DNA of 64,000 nt from Parastagonospora avenae f. sp. tritici 18332-5. Taxonomy: Eukaryota; Ascomycota; Dothideomycetes; Pleosporales; Phaeosphaeriaceae. The stretch spans positions 62,001 through 126,000 of the forward strand of contig JAFJTR010000027.1 of assembly GCA_022559985.1 (NCBI GenBank). The letters are read 5' to 3'. Made by a program: the position numbers and the translations under genes. The notes beneath the pieces were generated by a model. It had not been told where the DNA came from and ran no database searches. It was given only the letters and a program-made list of their open reading frames with translations. This document shows positions 55,701 to 64,000 of the stretch, piece after piece. Positions within the stretch are counted from its first letter, which is position 1. Every line of letters begins with the position of its first letter.

Positions 55701-56822
55701 GCCACCAGCTGGACCTCCAAATGCCGTGCGCTGCCCGCTAGCTTCATGATGAAGATGGGCGAGCCGGGAATCTCAGAGGCAGCGGCTGCGTACAGCTGCT
55801 GGAAGTCCTCCTCGCGCTCGACCTTTCGGATTCCCTTGCCTCCACCTCCTTCCGAGGCCTTGACCATGACAGGGAAACCGATCTTCTTGGCCGCGGCAAG
55901 ACCCTCTTCCCACGACTTGGTGCAGCCCTGCTCGTATATGTGATCCTCGACCGTGACTATGCCGTGGTCATCGACTACGACCTCCTCGACTCCTGTTCCC
56001 GACCACGGGATACACGGCACCTTTGCGTGTTGTGCAACGATCGTAGACGAGATCTTGTCTCCGAGCGAGCGCATGGCAGATCCGGGCGGTCCGATGAAGA
56101 CGATCTTCTTGGGCGAGGCCGCGAGCGATTCGGGCAGCTTGGGGTTCTCTGAGGCGTGTCCCCAGCCCGCCCACACGGCGTGGACGTTCATTCGCTCCGC
56201 GACATCGACAATGAGCTCGACATTGGCGTAGTTGTTGTTGTTGGTGCCTCCTGGGACCTGTGTATGCTCTGTCAGCCATGCCGCCGCGCATTGCAGGCTT
56301 CGCGTGTAGCACCCACCTCGACATACTGGTCCGCCATGCGGATGTACTCCGCGTTGGCCTGCAGGTCCTCGGGCGTGGCCATGACGGTGAACTGGATGGC
56401 CCGCTCATCGCCAAAAGTCTCGTATGCCCACTTCCGCACAGAGCGGATCTCCTTGACTGCTGCAATACCGTTGTTCGCAATGAGCACCTGTAAGCACCAA
56501 TGTGTCAGCACAAAAAATTCCCCGGCTGCCTCACTTGCATTGCCGCCCAGGCGTTGTCTCTCACATTTGTAATGACCGTGTGTCCGTCGTGCGCTGCGAC
56601 AAAGTCCTTGACCTTGCCCGGCGCCGCAGCGTGCAGGTGGTTTCCGCCAATAAAATGCGGCGCCAGATTGAACTTGGCCGCGTAGGAGCTCGGCCCGCCA
56701 TTGGCAGAGCCATTGACTTCCTTCTGTGCAGCTCCAGCCATGTTGTTTGTAGGAATTCCCATACACGGGGTGGCGCGTGTCGAGAGAGGGGAAATTCGGG
56801 AGGCGGTGGGGATGTCGGGCAA
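49726..56822 (-). CDS. acc1: Acetyl-CoA carboxylase (multidomain, eukaryotic)
   Basis: Five exons, 56822-56565, 56487-56317, 56257-51298 and 51248-49726, plus any upstream leader, give 2303 aa with all phases consistent. It makes malonyl-CoA, the committed step of fatty-acid synthesis, in the cytosol. Order: biotin carboxylase from HFIGGNHL and VLIANNGIAAVK, with ASEGGGGKGIRK and LELNPRLQVEHPTTEMVTG; the biotin carrier motif EVMKM with biotinyl Lys759; the long central region; then the carboxyltransferase halves (ANSGARIGLAEE; GFSGGQRDM). Start may be 56822 or the in-frame Met at 56762 or 56741. No upstream gene shares its promoter; 1.9 kb of non-coding DNA precedes it. Single-copy essential gene. 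Confidence 0.96.
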
Positions 56823-58735
56823 AATTGGTAGGGAGTTCCCAGAGCTCTAGCTTCTCGTCTGTAGATCGTAGGAACGAGCCCGATGACGACGATGGTCAGC
56901 TGCAGCGAGCGATTCACTGCAAATCTCGTATTTTGGGCTGGAGAGCTGCTGCCGTTGGCAGAGCGAAGCAGCAGATTAGTAGTAGATGTAGTGGTATGGT
57001 GGTATAAGCTGTCGGGTATGGAGAAACTCCGATCAGCAAGCTCTCCGACTCGGCGGTTTCGATTACTTCTATTTGCCGTGTGCCTGGGAGGAAGCAACAA
57101 CAACGAACGATAGTAAAGAGCCAAAGGATGGGAAGAAGGTGCGAAGCGGAAGCAAATCAGCACCGGGTATCAGAGGTGAGATGGGAGGAAGCAAGCAAGC
57201 AGCGCGGGCAGGGCAGCATGCGTGAGATCGGGGGACATGTAAGTAATAAATTTCTGAGCGCGGATTACCCCAAGCTGTCCCGAGCTGTTGAGCTGAGGCC
57301 GGCCTGCATATCGCCAACGATGCCGAAGACGGTAAGGGACTGCCTCACGTCCCCCATGACGCCCTGTCATTCCAACCTCAAGCCACCGTAACCTCTCGGA
57401 AACCGTCCGGGAGCCGAAGCTTTTGTTCTTCTCGAAGATACTTATTTGCTGCGAGTCAAGGCTCAGCGTTGGGCGGTGGGGGGATTCGCAACCTTTGCTC
57501 GAAGCTGCAGTCCAAGCGACATGGTCAGAACGTTGAGCTCGCAGCACGAACTAGTGCCGACATGCTCCCAACATTCTCTGTTCAGGCACGGCGAGCACGA
57601 ATAATTGCGGGTTGAGCACCTCGCTATCTCTCAGCAGCAGCTCAGCAGCAGCTCAGCAGCTTTTAAGTTGCCGTTGGCCCGTTACCCTCCGTCATGGTAT
57701 GCGGGGACATCTTGGTCGGTGCTGGTGGTGCTCAACAACTTCAACAAGCATACGTATCTCTAAATCCCTTCCCACGCATCGTATTGTGCTTACGACACTG
57801 TTGACACCAACTCGTGTCTACCGACGGCTCCACGCTCTTTACACATAGTGCATCGCTTAGTATAGCATCTTCGCATCTGCCACACCATGTCTCTCGGGTC
57901 TCCGCCTCCGATCAAGACATCTCGCTTTCGGAGTCCGTGTCCGTCAGACTGCGGACATTCTGGCGCTCTGATTCGCCAACCCTCCGGCATAGTCGAGTCG
58001 ATGATTGTGCGACTTCACACATGGCGCTTAACATCGTGAGGTATACAGCTGTCATACATCGGTTCCGGTCGCCATGCTGTCAAGAAAAAATGAATGCCCA
58101 AGGTCAGGGAAGTTGCGTGCACTGATCCGGTGGTGGCCCTCGGGCCAATTGATCGTCGGCCTGTTGCTAATAACCCGGCGGGTCTCGTGGGACAACGACA
58201 AAATTTTCTTGACCGCAAGTTAGAGTTTGAGCGTGTCTTCAGGATTCTAAAGAAATAAGAAGAGAATGTGAAGCAATGTAGATAGGAGTATGCGACTGTG
58301 TCCTGCATGGGCTAAATTCCGAGCTGCATGCCCGAGATTCAGGGTCGCGGACCGTACCGCTGGGTTTGACATCAGAATCGTACGACTTTTCGCAGCAACA
58401 CCACGTCTGTGCATACACTACCCCAGATTTTCAAGCGCCCGACGCTTGACACGCTCACCAGCACAACCTCACGTCTTCACACTGAGCAGGCACTGTACAG
58501 TACACGACAAAAGAAATGGTATTGAGCGATATGTGAAGTCCACAAACAGCCAAACCTTGGCCCAAACTATCTATGTGCAGTCATGGTCCAGATGATGCGT
58601 GAACCACCCTAAAAACTGGTACCTGCATTGCACGCGCTTCGCATGCAGCAATCTGCACCATGGTATCTTGGAGAATATTCATAGCTATCATGCACGTCAA
58701 TCTGCATGCAGGTCCCGCTGGATCTGCCCTTCGTT
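56823..58735. other. Long acc1 upstream region
   Basis: 1.9 kb between the acc1 start and the 3' end of nudE, both on the minus strand. The ORFs seen lack support. It contains the 11-bp tandem repeat at 57630-57660. A long 5' leader for acc1 is plausible, as its expression is usually regulated, but no known site was confirmed. Confidence 0.4.
57630..57660 (+). repeat. 11-bp tandem repeat (CTCAGCAGCAG)
   Basis: Two perfect copies and a partial third, within the acc1 upstream region. Confidence 0.8.
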
Positions 58736-60593
58736 CTAGTACGTCTCTTCCTCGGCTTGCGTCGACATTTTCCGTGGCCGTGCTGGGGGGAGCATGTCGC
58801 CGCCCTCCAGGCCAGAGCTCGTTCTCCGACCCCCACTTTGCCTTCTTGGTATCCCGCTCGGTGTGGGGATGCCCGACTTCTCCAATGTAAGTCTTCGGGC
58901 TATTGGCGTTGCGACAGTGCTTCCGTCGCTGTTGCTACCAGTGTCAACCTCTCGCAATGACATGGACAATGCTTGCGAGTGGCCAGAAATGCCACTCAAG
59001 GAGCTTCGCGGACGTTGTATGCGTGAGCTAATGGAAGAGCTTGAGTAATGACCCAGCGGCGTTCTTGTGCTGCCTCTGCTTTCGGGTCGTTGTAAACCAC
59101 TCCTGCTTTCTGGTCGCTGCATGCCAGTCCTGCTCTCCGGTCGACCAGCTTGGGATGATACCGATGCGCGGCTGCTGGGTCGGCTGCTAGTCGGCTCGCG
59201 CGAGCTGGACATGCCGAACGAAAGTCGGCTGACACCCCCAGACTCGGCAGCTCCTTGATTGATTGAAGACGCTGCTGACGCATGCGAGGAACGTTTCCTG
59301 CTGCTTCGCAATGTCACATTGTTTGGAACATGGTGTCCCAATGCGCTTCCGTTCCGTGGGCTGGCTCGTGGCGGCGTGTTTGTTGGCGCGGGAAGCTTGG
59401 AGCGCGCGGAGTACACCCGTTCCTCGAGTTTCTGCATCTTGCCAATCAGCCCTCGAATCTGGTAAAGAGAACCAGATCTCGGCAAACCAGCTGCTGGCAC
59501 GTTGCCCCCCACGCTGGGTCGTGGGCCCCGTTGCGCAGGTGCCGTAGTCCTGATCGACGGTGTTACACGCCCACTCGTGCCCATGCTTTGCCTGGGTGCT
59601 GCGGGTATGCTTGGGCCACGCGAATGCCTTGGCTGTCTCGATTGATGCAGACCAGCGCGAGGTGTAGCACCCGGATCCAGGGCAATCGATCCCTTGCGCT
59701 TGGGCATTGGCGTAGAGGGTACCGTTCGAGTGGAGACGGGCGCGTCTGACAACGGCGGCGACGGCGGTGTAGTATCGGATCGAAGAGCTTCCTTGTTGCG
59801 AGGAGGAGTCGAGGCCGCGGTGGGAGAAGAGAGGGTAGTCGCAGTCGTCGATGCTTCCGAGGCTGGCGAGCGTGGCCGCAACGAGTCCCCTGCCAGATGG
59901 TTCGAGACTTTGCGTTGGTGATGCCTTTCGATGGTCGCTTCTGCTAGGCGAAGCTTCTCCTGTATAATCTCTGACTCAATCCGCAAGTCCGATAGTTCGT
60001 CCCGCAACCGTTGGGTTTCTATCCTCAGGCCCTCACGCTCCTGCTCGCCAATCTTGAGCTCCTCCTCCAACATGACAGCGCGCTCGATTGAGACGTTGTA
60101 TTTCGATTCGACATCTTCCAGAGAGGACATCTGGTGCCGCGCCTGCCGTTCGAAGTCGTCGCTTTGCACCTCAATGTCGCGTAGCTTGAGCTGTAGCGTG
60201 CGTTGTCCGTCGCGAAGTGCCGTGATCTCTTTTTGCAACGTGTTTTGTGCGTTGTTGGCCTCGGTCTTGCTCTGCTTGTACTTTGACTGCCATGTGTGTT
60301 AGTAGAAATACCTTGGACTATGCGACACGCCCATGAGGCGAATCCGGGACCACGCATACCTTCCACTCCTCAACCTCGAATCCCAGGCGCTCCGCCTTCT
60401 CCTGCAGCTTGCGCTCCCGCTTCTCGCTCTCCTCCACATCGCGCTCCAGCTCCGCCTCGAGCTCCTTACTCGAATTCTGGAATTCCTGCAACTCCGTCTC
60501 CAACGTCTCGTACTGTGACTTGTAGTAGGTGAGCTCCTCCTGTATGCTCGCCCATCCGCCGCTTGGGGGAGAGGACGGGGTCTCGTCCGCCAT
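58736..60593 (-). CDS. nudE: NudE-type nuclear distribution protein (dynein/LIS1 adaptor)
   Basis: Exons 60593-60360 and 60286-58736, joined in phase 0 over a 73-nt intron, give 594 aa. Residues 1 to about 190 form a long coiled coil starting EELTYYKSQYETLETELQEF, the conserved NudE/Ndel1 N-terminus that binds LIS1 and dynein intermediate chain. The remainder is a basic, Ser/Pro/Arg-rich disordered tail with a short conserved box around GSLYQIRGLIGKMQKLEERV, also typical of fungal NudE (Neurospora RO-11). It helps dynein move nuclei along microtubules in hyphae. Imperfect RPESR repeats occur in the tail (RPESRTGMQ, RPESRSGLQ, RPESRGS). Confidence 0.92.
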
Positions 60594-61272
60594 GGTGGCC
60601 GCGCGACAGGTGCGACTTCGGCCGCCTGCAGATCAGGAGAAGGTGCCGAGGTGTTGTTGGCCGACTGCGGTCGTCAACGACCAAATAATATTCTCCGAGT
60701 GCAGTTGACTGCGATTGTGCGTCGCGTGGCTTGGTCCTGAGGGTTTAATGGCGGGGTCGTGCGCTGGTCGTTCCTGACTCCTTCTATTCCACGTCGCCGC
60801 CCGTTTCGCTGCTAGGGTCTATTGTGTTGTCGACAGCGATGCGCTACTGTCTGCCCATGTGCTACCCGCCTCTTTTTCTGTCGGCTTGCGTCGCCGTGCT
60901 ATTAATGCTCCTGTTCCTGTGCCAGTTAGTAGTTAGTAGCCCGCACAAGTGCGGTCGGCCGTGTTGTGCTGTCAGTCAGTGGGGGAAGATGTTGCGGGCT
61001 GATTGACGCATCTGGCACCACTAGCGCGCAAGCAGGGATGCTGTAGCAACGCATCCATGCAGCAGTCAGCGCATGCGCCACCTCAGATCATTCACGAAGT
61101 CACAGGATCAACCATGTCGCTCTCAAGAGTCTTTCTAGAACAAATGGCCAAACACCTCACAAGGTTTTGATCATTTAAAAGAAATAGCTATTACAATCAT
61201 GTCCCAGAAACTCAAACCGGGGGGTATATGTACAGTCTGAAGGCCTCGTTAACACCGTTCCTCAGCAACCAT
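60594..61272. other. Promoter of nudE and 3' UTR of the carrier gene
   Basis: 679 bp between two minus-strand genes. Short plus-strand frames have no support. Confidence 0.4.
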
Positions 61273-62880
61273 TTATTCCTTGATGCCTGTGTCAGGACCG
61301 TCTATGTCTCTGACGTCGGCATCCTTCACAGCATCGCCGACGCGCTGACCAACGTTCGCTACAGCAGCTCTCCCTGTTTCAGCGGCACCAGCAGCCCGCT
61401 CAGATGCGTCACTGGCAGCGCTTTTGGTCTGCTCAAGCACTCCCTCGGCCTGTTCAGAGCCAGCCTTCGCGACTTCCTGCACCTTGGACGAAGCCAAATG
61501 CGAGAGCTCAGCGCCCTTCGCATAGGCATCGCCGGCGTGCTGCTTGCCGCTCTCGTACAGGTGCGAAGCCTGCTCCGATCCTTCTGCGACGACTTCTTTG
61601 ACCTTCTCCGTGGCCTGCTCCGCCATCTCGACGCCCTTCATGTACGCTTCGCCTGCTTTTTCTTTACCGTGATCGTACAGGTCCTTGGCTTCATCGGAAG
61701 CTTTCTTGGCCAGCTCTTCTGGGCTGGGGAACTTTTGCAGATACTTCAAGACGGTGTAATACAGGCTGATGATGACCGTGTGAATGCGGTCCTTCATCAG
61801 CATGGTAATGCCATGCGAGAAGAAACCTTTCAGAACTTCTGCACTGAGCCCCTGATAGAGGCCCGAAATGCCTTCCGTTTCGGCAATGCGCAGAATCGTG
61901 CTGAAGACTGTTCGTTGCCTTGCGTGAGCTGCTTTTGAATCGCGGTCTACACCCGGCTTCTCCGTCTCTGTTGTTTCGCCCGAAGTAGACGTCGGCTTCT
62001 GTGAAGACACCTGGGCTCGGGTCTTCGCTAGAGAGAAGGGGTATGTGACGGTGGATGCCATGGCCTTGCTCACAGCCGCAACGAGGAAAGTGATGCGTGC
62101 ACCCGGGTCATCGCGCTTCGTTCTTGGAACGAGTAGGCGTAGGAGAACCTTGTGAAGCAACATGGTGATGGACGGATTCAGGGTCAAAACAAGACTAGCT
62201 GAGTAGCCTGACCAGAAGCCTTGCAGGCCTTTCTCGCGCAAGATGCCACGCGCGATGTCAACCGTGTTTGCACTCGGCGCAGTCCGCGAATCGTTATGGA
62301 CCATGGCTGCTGTTTGCTTCCTGGTGACAATCTGTTGAAGCGGTGTTGTCCAGAACTTGGAAAAGGCACCGGCCACAGCTCCAACTCCAATCTCTTCCAG
62401 GACTGGCAAGTGCTTCCCAGTGTCTCGCGCATTCAGCCTTGATTGCCTCACATACGAATATGCGAGGAAGAACAGAAAGCTGTCCGCGACTCCCTTGACC
62501 ACCTCAGGGGTCACACCGCTATAGAATGCTTTCAGCCCTCCTTCTCGCTCGTATATGGTTTCGATCGCATCCAGGATTCCAGTGTAGTGCGCATGCTTCC
62601 CATCGCGTTTCAATTGCCTCTGGACTTGGAGGCGAGTGATGACGAGATCGAGAGGGTAAGTTATAAGCTTCGCGATCGCGGTCCCTGCTGCGCCAGAGGT
62701 CGCATGGCCGAGGGCTGGCAGCGCAGGGCCGACTGCGCTGTGATGATGCTCATTGGAGATGTGGTACAACGTAAATGCATCCTGATCATGTTAGTACATC
62801 ATTGCCGAGGCACATGTGATGAAGCTTACAAGCTGCGAATTGTAGATGTAGTTCGCCTTGTCGGGACTGTCAGACGCCAT
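61273..62880 (-). CDS. Mitochondrial-carrier-family protein (peroxisomal adenine nucleotide carrier-like) with LEA-like C-terminal tail
   Basis: Exons 62880-62830 and 62781-61273, joined in phase 0 (SQL|DAF) over a 48-nt intron with a TACTAAC branch point, give 519 aa. Residues about 40-360 are three carrier repeats, each with the Pro-x-x signature: YPLDLVITRLQ, TPLQQIVTRKQ and YPFSLAKTRAQ. The repeat pattern resembles the peroxisomal Pmp47/Ant1 ATP carrier; the final assignment is inference. Residues 376-519 are an extra hydrophilic helical tail with no counterpart in ordinary carriers of about 330 aa. It contains a 38-residue direct duplication, LYDHGKEKAGEAY... and LYESGKQHAGDAY..., at residues 385-422 and 425-462, then further Ala/Glu/Lys-rich helix. 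This looks like LEA or apolipoprotein-type amphipathic repeats. Confidence 0.88.
61447..61680 (-). repeat. Tandem duplication coding the amphipathic tail repeats
   Basis: Two 38-codon units separated by two codons. At protein level about half the residues are identical, including LYxxGKxxAGxAYxKGxE and the closing GSEQA. The diverged DNA points to an old duplication. Confidence 0.8.
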
Positions 62881-63531
62881 GATAGATAGTGAGAGCGGGA
62901 GATGTGCTTCCAGGATATCTTCCGGGATTGTGATGAAGATCAAGGGGAGTTCAGGAGATATGGGACCCTACCGAATGCGGGGAAAGCTGTCATAATGTTT
63001 TGCGGAGTGCTCACCGCGGAGCCGCTTTGTGTTGCGCTCGTGCAAGCTCGTGAAGACGTCATGGCGCACGCGTCGGAAGCTGCAAATGCGTCCAAGCTCA
63101 TAGCCGAGCTCTTGTTTTCGCCTGTGAAAACACTTTCCAGCCACAACACTCCCAAGCGCTACAACTACTAGCAGTGTTAATTGGTACGATCGGGCAGGGA
63201 TCTCAATGTTGCAGTGCGAACATGCGTACCGAGTAACTATACGAAGTTCTCCAACCCCGAACGAGCCGCGCAACCGATGAATGACCTGGCTATGACGGCC
63301 TGCATCTAAGGAGTACTCAAAGCAACTGCGTGAGCTCTCACGAGTTATGAGCACGGTTGAAAGTATCCTCCAACATGAAAGAAGACGGCGAAGAGATACT
63401 TCGGAATGGACTCATTCGTGGGAATGAAAGTTTCGATCTCTATGCTGGCTACATCACGCAAATGGAATTCCTTGCTGAACGAACGAGGGTCGCAGGCAAA
63501 ACGCCGATTACGACTAAGGTCGTATTCATTC
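62881..63531. other. Promoter of the carrier gene / 3' region of the hydrolase gene
   Basis: 651 bp between same-strand genes. ORFs here are unsupported. Confidence 0.4.
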
Positions 63532-64000
63532 TCACACCTCGTCCTGACTATGGAAGGCTCTCGATACTGCCAGACTCACTACAGGATATGACATGATTCG
63601 GTCATGCAAGCCATGCTTTACAATCTGTTCTCGTACAATGCCGCCCTTTCCTTCCCATTCCATCTCCCATCCACCAGCTCCGAGCGGCGTTCTCTGCTCA
63701 GCTTTGACTTTCTCCAAGCTTTCAAAAGTCATGGGCGAAGATGGCTCCGTTGTGGCATTGACCGCGTGCCAAAAAAGGACGTCGGAGTGTATCCATGGAA
63801 TGTCATAGTCGTCTTCAGCGTGGATGAGTGTAATGTCGTACTTGCTTTGGCGGCCATCTATCTTTACGCTGTCTAGGTGGCGAATGGTATCAGCGAGCTT
63901 CTCCTTGGATGGGAATTTGGTTAGGATAAATCGATTGAGAAGTGCTAGGAGCTTTGGGAAGAAGGCTACGGGCGATAAGAGAGGAACAGTCCCCGCAACC
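63532..64000 (-). CDS. Alpha/beta-hydrolase, ABHD12-like, 3' part only
   Basis: Partial: the frame enters from beyond 64000 and ends at 63532, leaving the last 155 residues. Visible motifs are HAEDDYDIPWIHSD, which contains the catalytic Asp of a serine-hydrolase triad; VLFWHAVNAT; and GLHDRIMSYPVVSLAVSRAF, with the catalytic His in HD. These match fungal ABHD12/BEM46-type hydrolases, expected to be membrane-associated lipases; the nucleophile Ser would lie outside the window. A hydrophobic LLSPVAFFPKLLALLNRFIL segment precedes. The plus-strand ORFs over this span are shadows. Confidence 0.78.
   Translation of the reverse strand, partial: VAGTVPLLSPVAFFPKLLALLNRFILTKFPSKEKLADTIRHLDSVKIDGRQSKYDITLIHAEDDYDIPWIHSDVLFWHAVNATTEPSSPMTFESLEKVKAEQRTPLGAGGWEMEWEGKGGIVREQIVKHGLHDRIMSYPVVSLAVSRAFHSQDEV

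Overview
The window is nuclear DNA of a filamentous ascomycete, most likely a Dothideomycete. The reasons are dense genes on both strands, short introns (about 45-130 nt) with GTRNGT-type donors and CTAAC/CTAAT-like branch points, a fungal Zn2Cys6 regulator, a fungal GH128 wall enzyme, a small secreted cysteine-rich protein, a Fot1/pogo-type transposon and an intron-bearing tRNA-Gln. The class-level assignment is an inference from gene families, not a computed placement. Splice sites were read by eye. For the main multi-exon genes the exon phases were checked by arithmetic and join in frame; the two exceptions (13805-17106 and 21299-23075) are flagged.

Layout. 0.4-7 kb: tRNA-Gln(CUG); a divergent pair encoding a peroxisomal-type acyl/aryl-CoA ligase and a 3-hydroxyacyl-CoA dehydrogenase-like enzyme; an acidic secreted protein; a GH128 glucanase. 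7-9.5 kb: a long stretch without a convincing gene. 9.5-13.4 kb: cullin-3 and the mitochondrial Hsp70 helper Zim17, divergent. 13.8-23.1 kb: an accessory block with a kinase-TPR protein, a tandem kinase/pseudokinase protein (convergent, 89 bp apart) and a CorA-like two-TM protein carrying a one-base frameshift. 24-31.4 kb: effector-like secreted protein, two short-chain dehydrogenases, an inositol-polyphosphate 5-phosphatase-like protein and a fungal transcription-factor-domain protein. 32.5-34.3 kb: a 1812-bp pogo-type element with nearly perfect 49-bp TIRs but a broken transposase. 34.3-41.2 kb: gene-poor, with a tiny cysteine-rich ORF and an F-box pseudogene. 41.2-42.1 kb: a GPI-anchored protein with an Asp-Arg repeat. 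42.3-48 kb: a tryptophan-kynurenine module. 48.5-64 kb: an ABM-domain protein, acetyl-CoA carboxylase, NudE, a peroxisomal-type carrier with an unusual repeat tail, and the end of an alpha/beta hydrolase gene that runs off the window.

The strongest functional unit is the tryptophan module. Kynureninase and indoleamine 2,3-dioxygenase are transcribed divergently from a 426-bp promoter holding an exact 17-bp tandem duplication and a 17-bp CGG-N7-CCG palindrome. A Zn2Cys6 regulator lies immediately downstream, convergent with the dioxygenase, so a self-contained, locally regulated kynurenine pathway is a reasonable hypothesis. Second is the carrier whose C-terminus is extended by LEA/apolipoprotein-like helical repeats. 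Third is the kinase / kinase-TPR / CorA-like block, whose make-up recalls fungal signalling or allorecognition accessory genes.
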